A stretch of 64,000 nucleotides of DNA from Theropithecus gelada (lineage: Eukaryota > Chordata > Mammalia > Primates > Cercopithecidae). Under the pieces are notes generated by a model. It had not been told where the DNA came from and ran no database searches. It worked only from the letters and a program-made list of their open reading frames with translations. The DNA is taken from the NCBI RefSeq assembly GCF_003255815.1, contig NC_037673.1, forward strand, positions 89,483,459 through 89,547,458, given 5' to 3'. This document shows, in pieces, positions 33,771 to 46,905 of this stretch (its first letter is position 1; every line of letters begins with the position of its first letter). A program made the position numbers and the translations under genes.

Positions 33771-35267
33771 TTTATAAAATCACACAAAAAAATTTAAAAC
33801 TTCAAATTTACTCATTTCCAAACAGATGTGGAATTATTTTTGTCTAATCAATAAATAAAGGTTAGGTTTTCAGCCTCTTCATTCTAACTCAAGTTCCTGA
33901 AGACAAATGCTCTTAGAATATGTTGTGAGGCAAACCAGTCCCTTTCCTACAAAGGAAGTATCTCAGAAATAACACTTTATTTCTGTCTCTCACAGAAATA
34001 TAACAAATCCTTCTGTATACAACATCATCAAAATACTCTACCTCCAGTCACTAGCTTCTCTCTGTAGAACACAAAAACAAGCCATCAAATCCTTCATTAA
34101 AAGAATCACTGTTTAGCACTCTTCAAACTCATATCAAATTCAACTCACATAAAAATACACTATCCTCAATATAAAAAAGTTTGTAAACTCTAGTAAGACA
34201 AAAATGTTGCATATACTGGGCTTAAAAAGGGACATATGCTGACAATTCTTCATTCACTAGTAAAGTTCTTGCCACCTTGTAAATCTTTTCAAAATAAAGA
34301 CAGAAGGGTTTTAATATCAAAAATTGACTTGCAGTGACTAGAACGTTCTCACTTTTCTTCTTCCAATGAATTGAGGCTCTGGGGCAAAATCAGATTCCTT
34401 GACTTTGCAGTCATCTACAATTCAAAACTTGCAAACCTTTTAATCAGCATAGAAACTGTTCATACATAAGCAGATTTTGCTTCTAATAGCTCTTTTCTAT
34501 ATCTATTAGCTTAGACTATAAATGCAGCCTTACATCTATATATCACTTTAAAGATTTCAAAGCACTTTCATATACATTACTTCATTTGATCATCACAATC
34601 CTATGAAACAGTAACAAGTATTATCATCTTCACTGTCTTTCAGACAAGAAAATGAACTCAGGTAAAATGGCTTGTCCAAAATCACAGCTTAGTAGTAGAT
34701 GGGATTAATAAAATAAGCATATCTCTCAAAGCCAAACCCAGCACTCTTTCAAAATCACCACACTGATTCTATATGCTATATCAACCTTATAATATTCTAG
34801 CCCCCCTTTTCTCTGATTATATAAACAGTTATGAATACAAAAATGTGCTTTGGCTTTGCTCAAAATGTTCCTTTGAATGATCAAATGAACAATTAAATAA
34901 AAAGATGTTCCTCAAATTTTTCCTGTCAACTAGAGAATTAGATATAGATTTTTTATTTCATTAGCATTGAGAAGACATATAGAAAGGAACTTTCAGAAAT
35001 TATTTTTCTGCTTTGTAAAAGAAAAGCAATACTGTAAAGCTGCATTTTACCCTGAGACTGGGTTCCAAAGGCAGATTATGCAAAAATCGAGTATAATGAA
35101 ATATTTCTGTTGAAAATCCCTTCAATAACCTATAAAATACAATAGATTTGAATCCATATAACCTAAGTATGCATCAGATATGACATGACTGTTTTTAAAG
35201 CATGGCTCTAGTGGTTAAAGTGATCCAGCAACTAGAATTCTAAACCTCAACTAAGCATATAAAACAA
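33771..35267. other. Intron with one MIR-like relic
   Basis: Mostly unrecognised. The part at about 34540-34780 fits an inverted MIR-type element: 'agcactttcatatacattac', 'catcacaatcctatgaaaca', then 'cagacaagaaaatgaactca' and 'ccaaaatcacagcttagtag'. Confidence 0.45.
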
Positions 35268-36170
35268 CTGTATAAAAATACCATTTCATACCCAAAAGGA
35301 AGCAAGAACTCAAACAGATATACTTGTACGTTAATGTTCATAGGAGCATTATTCACAATAGTCAAAAGGTAGAAGCACTCCAAGTGTACATAGATGGGTG
35401 AATGGTATGACGGCTAATTTTATGTGAGACTGGGAAATAAGATAACCAGATATTTCATTAAATATTATTCTGGGTGTGACTGTGAGGATGTTTCTGGATA
35501 GGATTAACATTTGAATGGGTAGACTTAGTAAAGCAGATTCCCTCCCCAATTTGAATGGGCCTCATCCAACCAGATGAAAGTGTATATAGAGCAACAACGC
35601 TGAGTAAAGGAGAATTCACTCTCTCTGCCTATCTTCAAGCTGGGAAATCAGTCTTCTGCCTTCAGATTTAGACTGGAACTCACACCATCAGCTCTCCTGA
35701 CTTGAACTTTACTGTCAGCTCTCCTGGGTCTCCAGCTTGCTGATTACAGAACTTGGGTCTTCTCAGCCTCCATAATTGTGAGAGTCAATTCTTTGTAGTA
35801 AATATTTCCTTAATAAAGAAAGACATTCTTACCTAAAACTGATGTACCTTGAAGATATTATGCAAAGTGAAATAAGCTGACAGAGAAGGACAAATATTAC
35901 ATGACTGCACATTTCTGAGATTCCTAGAGTCATCAAACTTATAGAGACAGAAAGTAGAATGGTGGTTGCTAAGGGCTGGGCAGAGAGGGGAATAGGGAGT
36001 TATTGTTTAATGGGTATAGGGTTTCAGTTTTGCAAGGTGCAGAGTTCAGGAGATGGACGGTAGTGATGACTTCATAACAATGTAAATGTACTTTATGCTA
36101 CTAAACCACATATTTAACAACAGTTAAAATGGTAAGTTTTATATTATGTCTATTTCACCACAATAAAGAA
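35268..36170 (+). mobile_element. Old L1M 3' end, split by an ERVL LTR
   Basis: The left part (to 35405) has 'gagcattattcacaatagtc'. The right part (from about 35834) has 'gatattatgcaaagtgaaat' and a 3' UTR ending 'atttcaccacaataaag'. The expected ORF2 end between them is partly missing. Confidence 0.75.
35406..35822 (+). mobile_element. MLT2-like LTR (ERVL), solo
   Basis: 'gacggctaattttatgtgag' at the left and 'gaatgggcctcatccaacca' follow the MLT2 layout also seen at 1797. 'cagcctccataattgtgaga' and AATAAAG lie at the right end. Confidence 0.75.
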
Positions 36171-37370
36171 AGTACCATTTGGCATCTTTATTTTTAAAAA
36201 CTGTATTAAATAAATGAGTATTTAAAACACTATTGGAATTCTACTTCTGGCCAAAAATAGAATTAACAGGAACAGAATTATTTTCACTTTCCTTAAACAA
36301 CTGGAAAGCAAGAAGACACATGTAAAAGAACAGTTGGACAACAGGCAGCCAGAACTGAGAGAAAAAGAAACAAACGACATAAACCCCTTGATGCCCTAGC
36401 TTACTGTGTGGAGACAGTTTAAGGCACAGCAGGAAGGAAGAACCCAAACAAAGAATGAAGATCCTGCTGAGCTGATGAGACAGAGATCAGAATTTGAATA
36501 ATCCAAGGTGGCTGGATTTGGAAGCAGAGAAGGAGGGCAGGGGAAACTGTTTAGAAAGAGAGACTGCTGGGCCGAATTTCAGAGGGATTCACTCATGTCT
36601 TTGACTATTTATCCATACACACGGGATAAAAAAAAATTACCCAAGGACAGGGAAAGCAGCAGGATGAACAATTCCTGAAGTACACACAGAGCTGCAAATA
36701 TGTATGCCTATCAGCCCTAAAGAAAGGAGACTCTAAAACTGTCATATCAAAGATTAAAAAAAGCCTCCAAGAAAAAAAAAAAGATACAAATAATATAAAT
36801 ACCTGTCAGAACAAAGCCCAACGTTCTTTAAAAGAATACCAAAAAACAAAGTAAAACAAAATTTAAGCAACAACTTATTCTTTAAAGGAATAGAACACAA
36901 TCCAGCACCCAATAATGTATAATTTACAATGTCTGGCATCTATGAAAAATGATGATAAGGCATGTAAAAAGGTAAAAATTATGATCTATAAACATGCAGA
37001 AAATCAATCAATAAACCAAGAAATGATAAAGACAAAGGAATTAGCAAGAAAAAAATCTATTTCAATGTGATCTGTATGTTCAAAAAAAAATTTTAATCAT
37101 TAATATACCAAACTGAGAACTGGAAGAACTTTAAACTTCTATATATAAAGAAATTCTACCTAAAATTAAAAATAGACTGTTAAAAATTCACAGCAAATGC
37201 AATTACTGGAGATGAGATCAATGAACTTTGAGACCTAACAGTAGAATTATCTAAAATGAAGCAGAGAAAAATAATAGTTTAAAAATGAAGAAAGTATCAC
37301 TGACCAGTGTGATAATGTCAAGTTGTCTAATATTTTAAGTGTGTTTCAAGATGAAATCAATGCTGGGAAG

Positions 37371-37753
37371 TGACATAGTTTAGATGTTTGTCCCCTCCAA
37401 ATCTCATGTTGAAATGTGACCTCCAATGTTGGGGGTGGCCCTAGAGGGAGGTGTTTGGGTCATGGGGGCAGATCTCATGGAAATACTCTATGAGTTCCCT
37501 GAGATCTGGTTGCTTAAAAGAACGTGGCACCTCTTCCTTCTCTCTCTCTTGTTCCCTCCCTCTCACTATGTAACATACAGGTACCCCCTTTGATCTGCCA
37601 TGATTATAAGTTTCCTCAGGCCCTCACCAGAAGGAGATGTCAGCACTATGCTTCAGGTACAGCCTGCAGAACTGTAAGTCAAATGAACCGCTTTTCTTTT
37701 AAATTACTCAGTCTCAAGCATTCCTTTATAGCAACGCAAACAAACACTGAGAA
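37371..37753 (+). mobile_element. MSTB-like MaLR LTR, solo
   Basis: Begins TGACATAGTTTAGATGTTTG, with GGTGTTTGGGTCATGGGGGC and 'tatagcaacgcaaacaaaca' at the right. This is the MSTB pattern. Confidence 0.88.
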
Positions 37754-37908
37754 CTGAGAAAAAAAATTTTTTTTTAAAGTGGACAAAATGTTTTCCAAAT
37801 ATGATGAAAACTTTGACCACAAATCCAAGCAGAATAAACACTGAGAAAATGATACAAAGGTATATCATAATTAAATTTCTGAAAATAGGTGATAAAGATA
37901 AAATCTTA

Positions 37909-38198
37909 GGGCCAGGCGCAGCTGCTCACACCTGTAATCCCAGCACTTTGGGAGGCCAAGGTGGGTGGGTCACTTTAGGTCAGGGGTTCGAGACCAGCCT
38001 GGCCAACATGGCAAAATCCTGTCTCTATCAAAAATACAAAAATTAGCTGGGTGTGGTGGCATGCATCTATACTCCCAGGTACTAGGAGGCTGAGGTAGGA
38101 GAATTGTTTGAACCTGGGAGGCAGAGGTTGCAGTGAGCCGGGATCGTGCCATTGCATTCCAGCCTGGGTGACAGAGTGAGATTCTGTCTCAAAAAAAA
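37909..38198 (+). mobile_element. Alu, plus orientation
   Basis: GGGCCAGGCGCAGCTGCTCA to an A8 tail. AAATCTTAG on both sides is the duplication core. Confidence 0.94.
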
Positions 38199-38640
38199 CG
38201 ATGAAATCTTAGAAGCAGATAGAGAAAAAAGGAACAAAGATAATAATGACAGAAGACTTTTCAGGAGCTAGGCAAACAAGAAGACAATGGTGCAACATTT
38301 TTCCATTAAAGAAAAAGAAAAGTCCATCAACCTCAAATTCTATGCCAACCAAAAGCATCTTTCCAAATAGAAGAAATAAAGATTTTTTTCAGACACAGAA
38401 AAGTTGGAATAATGTATTGCCAGCAAGCCTGCAGAAGAAAATGGTAAGAAAGGTTCTTTGGGTTGAGGCAAATGATACTAAACAGAAATATGTATCCACA
38501 TAAAGAAATAATGTGTACTTCAAAAGAAAATTATATGACTAAATAAAAGCATTTATTTCTCATTGTTAATCTCTTTAATAGGAAACAGTTAAACAGAGGG
38601 TATCACTACAGACCCTGCAGCCACTAAAAAAACAAGAAGG

Positions 38641-38930
38641 GGCCAGGCACGGTGGCTCACGCCTGTAATCCCAGCATTCTGGAAGGCCAAGGTGGGCAGA
38701 TCATGAGGTTAGGAGTTCAAGACCAGCCTGACCAACATGACCCCATCTCTACTAAAAATTCAAAAATTAGAAGGGTGTGGTGGTGTGTGCCTGTAATCCC
38801 AGCTACTTAGGAGGCAGAGGCAGGAGAATCGCTTGAACCTGGGAGGCGGAGGTTGCAGTGAGCCGAGATCGTGCCACTGCACTCCAGCCAGAGCCACAGA
38901 GCAAGATTCCATCTCCAAAAAAAACAAAAG
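38641..38930 (+). mobile_element. Alu, plus orientation
   Basis: GGCCAGGCACGGTGGCTCAC to an A-rich tail with C interruption. It separates the 5'/ORF1-like from the ORF2 part of the L1M. Confidence 0.94.
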
Positions 38931-40533
38931 AATATTAGTGACAACTCTATACACATAAATCATACAAATTAGATGAAATGGTCTGAGACCTCAAAAACCA
39001 CAAACTAATAAAACTCACCCTATATAAAATAAACAATATGAATAGTCTTATGACTATTAAAGAAAGTGAATTTGAATTAAAATCTCCCCCCCAAATTTTT
39101 CAGGTCGAGAAAGTTTCACTGGAGAAATCTTCGAAATATTTAAAAATAAATTAGTACCAATTCTACACAATATCTTCCAGTAAATAAAACAGAAGTGAGT
39201 ATTTCCTAAATCATGTTAGAAGATCGGTGTTACCCTGATAACAATTCTAGACAAAGACAGTACAAAAAAAGAACACTACAGTTCAATATCTCTAATGAAC
39301 CTGGACACAAAAATCGTCAATAAAATATTAATTCAAAACCAGCAATATATAAAAACAAATTACATCAGAATCAAATAGGGCTAATGACAGAATGGTTCAC
39401 TATTCAAAAAATCAACATGTAATCCATTATTTCAACAGGCTACAGAAGAAAAAAATACATGACCCTATCAATTGATACAAAAAAATACAAGCATTTGACA
39501 AAAATTCAACATTCACTCATGATTAAAACCTCCCAGGAAGCATCTAATAAAAGGAACTTCTTCAACATGATAAACAGCGTTTACCAAAAAACTTACAATT
39601 AACATAATGTTTAATAGTGAAAGACAATCTTTTTCCCCCAACGTTGAAAACAAGAAAGAATATCCATCCTCACTATTCTTGTTCAACATAGTACTGAAAG
39701 TCCTAGTCAACACAGGTCACAAAGAAAAATAAAAGGCACATAGACTGGTAAGAAACATTATCCAATTTGCAAATGACATGATTGTCTATGTAGAAAATCC
39801 TGAAGAACCCACAAAAGAATCTCCTAGAACAAACAAGCAAGTTCAGGAAGATCACAGTATATAATATCAACACACAAAACTTAATTATATTTTCATAAAC
39901 CATCAATAAACATGTGTAAATTGAAATTATAAACATAACACCATTTATAATCACTCCAAAAAATTAAAATACTTACATATAAAGCAAATAACAGGCATAG
40001 GATTTACATGCTGAAAATTACAAAGTATTAATGAAAGAAATCAAGGAAGATTTAAATAGACATATCAGGTGAATGGATTAGAAGACTCAATATCGTAGAT
40101 ATCGATTCTCCCCAAATTTACCTAAAAGTTTAAATACAATTTATATCAAAGTCGCAGTAAAGTTTTTTGCAGATATAGACAAGTATATTCTAAAATGTGT
40201 ATATAAAGGCAAATGACCTAGAATAGCTAAACAAATTTCTAAAAGAATAAAGAAGGAGGAATCACTTTGTTCAGTGTTAACTTACTATATAGCTACTGTA
40301 ATTAAGAGAGTGTGGTATTGGTAAACACATAGATCCAGAAAACAAAATAAAGAACTCAAAAACAACTGCCCAAGTGTGCCCAATTCATGGTTGACAGGCA
40401 TGAAAAAGAAATTCAAAGATGAAAAGACAGTCTTCTTCACAAATGGTGCTGGTATAAGAAGAAATCAAAATGATAAAAATGAACCTCAACCTATATCTCA
40501 CATCTTACATAAAATTTAACTCACAATGAAGGG

Positions 40534-43144
40534 GAGGTGCTTTAAGAAGGCTGCCTAGAGGCATTTGGTACTCACCTCATCTACAAAGAAGAGCCAAAAC
40601 GCAAGTAAATAATCACATTTCAAACAGGACATCGAAGAGAGAACACTCTAATTTAATAGAAAAGTGACAAGAAACACCCAAAAAGAAAGGATAAAAAGGG
40701 AAAGGAGGCAACTTGCTTAGCTGAGGTCAGCTGGGAGCCTGGAGAGTCTCCCCACTGTGGGAAAAGGGTAAGTGAAAGACCCCCAGCAGTTCAAACTCCC
40801 ACCACAGACTCCTGCAATCCTAGCCATGCAAGAGCCCCTCCAACCACATGGACCCTGAGAATAAAGTAGGAAGTTGCCTGAAGACTGTGCAATGCCACGG
40901 CTCTAGAGGAGTTCATGCTGAGCCACACATAACTCCTGAGTCCCAAGCAGCTATAGTAAGGTGCCATTTTGAGAGCCCAGCCCCTATAGAGCTGCATTCT
41001 GTCCCCAGGGGCCAACAGCCCCCACATCTCCACATCACTGGACCCCCACTGACGTCACCTGCCTACAGAGACTGCTGCAACTGGCTAATGCCACCTGGGC
41101 AAAAATGCAAGCCATTAGCAGCAACCCCATTGCCCCAAGCAGCAAAACCATGGCACATTTTCACATGTCCTGAGGATACACTCCCCTACCCATGGGACCC
41201 ACAGCAGGCTGCTGCCACTGGGGCCAAAGCACAAGCGAAGCATGCAATCCCAACCATATATCTACGGCTAGAGCCACTGAAAGCAACTTCACCCTCCCTA
41301 GTATAGGGCGGTGGTGCAGTCACTGGCGCCCCTACTTAAGCATTCCACAGAGGGGCCTAGAAGTAACCCCATCCCTGCCTACCAGAGCCAAGGTCTACAC
41401 GTACCACAGGTACGGGGAAGAGGGCATGTTTACCTGGCTTGGCACATCCCCTAGCAAGAGCCTGAGCATGCCATCCAGGGGCCTGGGATTGCCAAGCACC
41501 AGTCCACCACCACTGTCACCTAAGCACTCCTCCTAGGGACCTCAGAATGGGTCCATCCAATTGCTGCTACCAACACAGTCAAAAACCTCACACACACCAC
41601 CTGCAGGTCTGGGCAATGCTCTGCCTAGCCTGTCGTAGCTACCACCAATAAAATTGTGAACTGTTCAGAACTCAGAGGTTAGTCCTACCACTGCTACTAC
41701 CATAGCCCATACCATACCCACTGTTCAGAGACCTAAGAACCCATCCACTGGCCTGACCCACTGGTGCCACTATAGGCACACAAATAAACCACTTAGAGAT
41801 CCAACAATCAACCCCAATAGACTACCCGACACCAGTGCCAGCACATGCCTCCCTGGAACCCAAGGACAGGCAGGCTGTGGCTGCGCTGCCAACACTAGAG
41901 CCCAAGGAATAGCATACCTGGTATCCTTGTCCCCAGCAAACCTCACCACAGCCTCCACTAACAACTGCACTCTGAGCCACTGACACCACTAATGTGGTTT
42001 ACAGCTGAAGAAATCATACAGAAATTACATGATTGCGCACACACAGAATCAAAGTCAAAGTACCCTACTCAACCAACACCATAGATACATTTTAAGAAAA
42101 AAAATCCATTACGATAGCAAATTCAAAAAATTGGAAGAATTGATTGTCACACCAGATACCTAGATATTAATGTAAATATATAAGATATCAATGTAAATAT
42201 ATTGTGCTTCAAAAGGAGCACAATAACTCTCCGGCAACAGATTCCAATCAAAGAGAAATTTATGAAATCCCAGAAAAATTTAAAATATTTATTTTAAAGA
42301 AGCTCAGTAAGATACAAGGGAATACAAAAAAGCAATAAAACAAAATCAGAGAAACAACTCAGGATATGAATGAGAAATTTACCAAAAAGATAGACAGATA
42401 TAAAAAAAGAACCAACCAGAAATTCTGGAACTGAAGATTTCACTGAATGAAAGACTAAACACATCGAAAAGCTTCAATAACAGGCCAGATCAAGCAGAAC
42501 AATGCATTTCAGAACACAAAGACGGGTTTTCTGAAATAGCTCAATCAGACAATAAATAAAGAAAAAACAACGAGCAAGGGTTATGTGACATATGGAATAC
42601 CATAAAGCTATAAAATACTTGAATTTGTGGTGTCCCAGAAGGCAAAGAGAAAACAAAAGGATTAGAAACCCTATTTAATAAATAGCTAAAAAACTTTCAA
42701 CGTCTAGAAAGAGATTTAGGCATCCAGATACAAGAAGCACACAAATCCCCAATCAAATACAATGTAAAAAGATCTTGTCCATCACATATTATAGTCAAAC
42801 TGTCAGAAGTCAAAGAAAGAATTCTAAAAACAGCACAAGGACAGTAGCTAGTCACTTAGAAGGGAAATTCTATCAGACTAATAGCACATTGCTCAACAGA
42901 ACCTTACAGGCCAAGACAAAATGGGATAATATATTCAGTGCCTAAAGAGAGAAGACCGCCAGCCAAGGACACTATGTCCAGAAAAGTTTTCCTTCACAGG
43001 TGAAGAAGAAATGAAGTCTTTCCCAAACAAGCAAAAACAGAGAATTCATCACCACTAGACCATATCTAAGAGAACTGCTTAAGGGAATCTTAAACCTGGA
43101 TGCAAAGGGAAGATATCTAGCATCACGTAAAGGCACAAAAGCAT
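40534..43144 (+). mobile_element. L1 (L1MA/L1PB-like) 5' UTR and ORF1 region
   Basis: The GC-rich 5' UTR-like part (about 40700-42000) gives long but meaningless open frames. The ORF1-like part (42240-43110) includes 'ctggaactgaagatttcact', 'gcatccagatacaagaagca' and 'cacattatagtcaaactgtc'. 'aagcaaaaacagagaattca' lies near its right end. Frames are broken. The element stops at an Alu fragment and microsatellite. Confidence 0.7.
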
Positions 43145-43300
43145 AAAATTAGCCAGGTGTGGTGGTGGGCACCTGTAATCCCAGCTACTCAGGAGGCTGA
43201 GACTAGAGAATTGCTTGAACCCAGGAGGCAGAAGTTGCAGTGAGCCAAGATCGCGCCATTGCACTCCAGCCTGGGCAACAATAGTGAAACTCCGTCTTAA
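43145..43300 (+). mobile_element. Alu right-arm fragment
   Basis: Starts AAAATTAGCCAGGTGTGGTG, the junction into the right monomer, and ends at the A-rich tail that became the GGAA tract. Confidence 0.93.
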
Positions 43301-43320
43301 AAGGAAGGAAGGAAGGAAGG

Positions 43321-43380
<60 letters not shown>

Positions 43381-43416
43381 TAGATAGAAAGAATATAGGT
43401 GGATGGATAGATGGAT

Positions 43417-43450
<34 letters not shown>
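43301..43450 (+). repeat. Compound tetranucleotide microsatellite
   Basis: In order: (GGAA)n, (GATA)n about 12 units, (GACA)n, (GATG)n variants and an AG run of about 16 units. It sits at the tail of the Alu fragment. A 145-codon open frame on the minus strand over this tract is composed of serine, isoleucine and tyrosine repeats and is not a gene. Confidence 0.97.
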
Positions 43451-43454
<4 letters not shown>

Positions 43455-43455
<1 letters not shown>

Positions 43456-45045
43456 AAGAAGACATGTAGACTAATGGAACAGAATAGCAGAATAGAGAAC
43501 CCAGAAATAAATCCACATATTTACAGTCAACTGATTTTCAACAAAGGCACCAAGACTATATATTGGGAAAAGAACAGCCTCTTCAGTAAATGATTCTGGA
43601 AAAACTAAATGTCTATACGTAGAAGAATGAAACTGGAGCCCCATCATTCATCTATAAAAATCAACTCAAGATGGATTAAAGACTTAAAATGTAAGACCTG
43701 AAATTACGAAGCTACTAGAAAGAAACACAGGGGAAACACTTCAGCACACTGGTCTAGGCAAAGATTTTTATGGCTAAAGCCTTTTGAGAAAACAGAAACA
43801 AAAAACAGACAAATGGGACTACATTAAACTAAACAGCTCCTGCACAGCAAAGAAAACAATTAACAGAATGAAGAGAAAAACTACCGAATGGGAGAAAATA
43901 TTTACAAACTATTCATCCAATAAAGTATTAATAATCCAGAATACACAAGGAAATCAAACAATTCAGCAATAAAAAACAAAAAATAATCCCATTAAAAAGT
44001 GGGCAAAGGACATAAATAAACATTTCTAAAAAGAAGGCATACAAATGGTCAATTGGTATGTTAAAAAATGCTCAATTTCACTAATCATCAGAGAAATGCA
44101 AATTAAAACCACAATTAGATATCCTCTCACTCCGGTTAGAATGGCTATTACTAAAAAGACAAAAAATAACAGAAGCTGATGAGGCTGTCGAGAAAAGGGA
44201 ATTCTTATACACTGTTGTTAAGAATGTAAATTTGTACAACCTCCTTGGAAAACAGTTTGGGGATTTCTCAAAATACTACAAATGGAACTACCATACAAGC
44301 CAGCATTTGCACTACTGGGTATGTATTCACAGAAAAGGAATCAGAATATCTAAAGGATAATTGCATTGCATGTTTATTGCAGCATTATTCACAATAGCAA
44401 AGATATGGAATCAACCTAAGTGTCCATCAATAGATGAATGGATAAAGAAAATGTGATATAATATACACAATGGAATACTATTTGACCATAAAAAATGTGG
44501 TATATATACAAAAAGGAATACTATACATCCATAAGAATAAAATCATGTCATTTTATTCATGTCATTTATTCAGCAAGGTAGATGGAACTGGAAGTTATTG
44601 TGTTAAGTGAAATAAGTCAGGTACAGAAAGACACACAGTGCATGTTCTCACTCATATGTGAGAGCTAAAAAAGTTGATCTCATGGAAGTAGGAAGCAGAA
44701 TGATAGCTATCAGAGAAGTATGTGGGTGATGGTGCACAGGAGGAAACAATGAAGAGAGTTTGTTTAATGGGTAGAAACATGCAGTTAGATAAAAGGTATA
44801 AGTTCTAAGGTTCAATAGCATACAGGGTGATTAAAATGAACAAAAGTATTATGTATTTCAAGAGATAGCTAAAAGAGAGGACTTAAAATGTTCCCAACAC
44901 ATAGAAATCATAAACATTTGGGGCAATGGATAATGGAAATATCCTAACTTGATCATTACACATTCTATGCATATGACAAAACATCACATGTACCCCTAAG
45001 TATGTACTTATACATATCAATAAAACAAAGAGAATGAAAAGACAA
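43455..45045 (+). mobile_element. L1 3' end (ORF2 C-terminal part and 3' UTR)
   Basis: ORF2 end text includes 'gactaatggaacagaatagc', 'gcctcttcagtaaatgattc', 'tgcaaattaaaaccacaatt' and 'tccatcaatagatgaatgga'. The 3' UTR follows, with 'acatcacatgtacccctaag' and 'tcaataaaacaaag'. Frames are broken. Confidence 0.82.
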
Positions 45046-45622
45046 TCCAAAAACTGGTAATGTTTACTAATCACATATCTTAAAAAGAAGTTGTATCCAG
45101 AACATACGAACAACTTTTAAAACTCAACAATAAGAACACAAACAAAAAAAGGGGGGCAAAATTCTAGACTTTACCAAGAAAGATGTATATATGGTATATA
45201 ATTCACCATTAGGAAAATGCAAATTAAAACCACATAGAAACAAAAATCTGTGACAATGAGAAGAAAAGTCAACAAACCTGTCAATATTAATTGCTGATAA
45301 AGACGACAAACTAAGAGAACCCTCATACATTATTGGTGGTAGTGAAAAATAATACAGGTACCTTGAAAAGTGGTTTTCTAGTTCTTACGAAGTTACCGTA
45401 GACATACCATATTACCCAGCAGTCCTCCTCCTAGATATCAACCCAGGACAAATGAAAATAAATATCCACATAAAAACCTGTTGATGAATGTTTTCAAAGA
45501 CTGTATTCATAATCACCCAACCCTGGAAACAACACAAATATCTAAAATGTGGCAAATGGATAAGTAAAATGTAGTTTATTCAACAGAATAAAATTCAGCA
45601 ATGAAACGAAACCTACTAACAC
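45046..45622 (+). mobile_element. Second L1 3'-ORF2 fragment
   Basis: Restarts within ORF2 text already passed ('aaatgcaaattaaaaccaca' near 45215, 'gacaaatgaaaataaatatc' near 45450), so it is a separate element. Confidence 0.65.
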
Positions 45623-46739
45623 ATGTTTAAAAATTAACTGAAAATAGATCATTAATTTAAATGTGAAATATAAAACAAAACTTTTAGAAGAATGCACAGG
45701 AGAAAACCTTTATAAACTACAGCTGGCTAGGGAAAGAGTTCTTTGACATGACACTAAATGCACAGTTTATAAAAGAAAAAAATTTATGAACAGGACTTCA
45801 TCAGAATTAAAAATGTTTGCCCTACGAAAGATCTGTTAAGAGGGTGAAAGACAAGCTACAGACTGAGAGAAAATATTCACAAAGAATATATTCAATAGAG
45901 ACTTGTATCTAGAAAATATAAAGATCAAAGCTCAGTAGTTTTAAAAAATCCATTTAGAAAATGGACAAAAAATATGAATAGGTATTTTACCAGCGACAAG
46001 GTACAGATGGCAAATAAGCACATGAAAAGATGTATGGTCAACATCACTAGTGAGATATCACTATGTACCTAATAAAATGGCTAAAACTAAAACATAGTAA
46101 TAATACCAAATGCTGAGGAGGATGTAGAGAAAGTGGGTCTTTCATACATGACTGGTGGGAATATAAAATGGTACAGCCACTCTGGAAAATAGTTTGGTAT
46201 TATCTTATAAAGTTAGAAATGCATTTACCATATGACCCAGCAATCACATTCTTGGGCATTTAACCTAAAGATATGAAAACTTACATTCATATAAAAACTT
46301 ATACATGAATATACACAGTAAATTTATTTCTAATAATCAAAAACTGGAATCAATCCAAATGCCCTACAATGGGTTAATGGTTAAACAAAATGGCATATCT
46401 AGACAATAGAATATTACTCATCGGCAATAAACACGAATGAACTACTGATATTTACAAAAACTTGGATGGATCTCAAAGGCATTATGCTTATTGAAGTAAG
46501 CCAATCTCAAAAAGTTACATACCTTATGATTCCATTTCTATAACATCTACAAAATGACAAAAGGGATGGAGAACAGATTAGTGATTGCCAGGAGACAGAG
46601 ATGAAGCTGGCAGTTGGGGACATTCCTACAAATGGGTAGCAGAACGGACTTGCTAGTGGTAGAACACTTCTGTATCTTTGTTTGTGGTCATTGTTGCACA
46701 AGACAATACAGAGGATCAAACTGCACAGAACTCCAAACA

Positions 46740-46773
<34 letters not shown>

Positions 46774-46905
46774 AATTACTGCATGTGAAACCTAATGAAA
46801 ATTGGATAATGACCGTGTTTTAGTTACCAGTACTGTACCAATAAGAATGTCTTGGTTTTGATGTACTATTAGCCATATAAGATGTTACCATTAGGCTATC
46901 ACAAA
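45623..46905 (+). mobile_element. Third L1 3' end
   Basis: Again restarts upstream in ORF2 ('ggacttcatcagaattaaaa', 'ctggtgggaatataaaatgg', 'ccatatgacccagcaatcac'). It continues to 'ggaatcaatccaaatgccct' and a 3' UTR-like end with a CA tract. Confidence 0.75.
46738..46774 (+). repeat. (CA)n microsatellite
   Basis: Interrupted once by CAT; about 16 CA units. Confidence 0.95.

Larger units (their letters stand above)
36300..40533 (+). mobile_element. Old L1M, plus orientation, 5' region through ORF2
   Basis: The element runs antisense to ARB2A. 5' region and ORF1-like text covers 36300-38630: 'gacctaacagtagaattatc', 'gaagacaatggtgcaacatt', 'ttcagacacagaaaagttgg'. ORF2 reverse-transcriptase-region text covers 38960-40530: 'ttcaatatctctaatgaacc', 'atccatcctcactattcttg', 'ccaatttgcaaatgacatga'. 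All frames are broken. Three later insertions lie within it. Confidence 0.75.

Noticed and set aside
40848..41536. Open frames of 152 and 114 codons
   Set aside because: They fall in a GC-rich L1 5' UTR-like segment that is proline- and threonine-rich by composition and not a gene.
43321..43390. Regular GATA array considered as a CRISPR-like repeat
   Set aside because: No spacers; a simple microsatellite. The same applies to CACT at 61131 and CA at 63104.
43079..43516. 145-codon open frame on the minus strand
   Set aside because: It translates an Alu fragment and tetranucleotide microsatellites.
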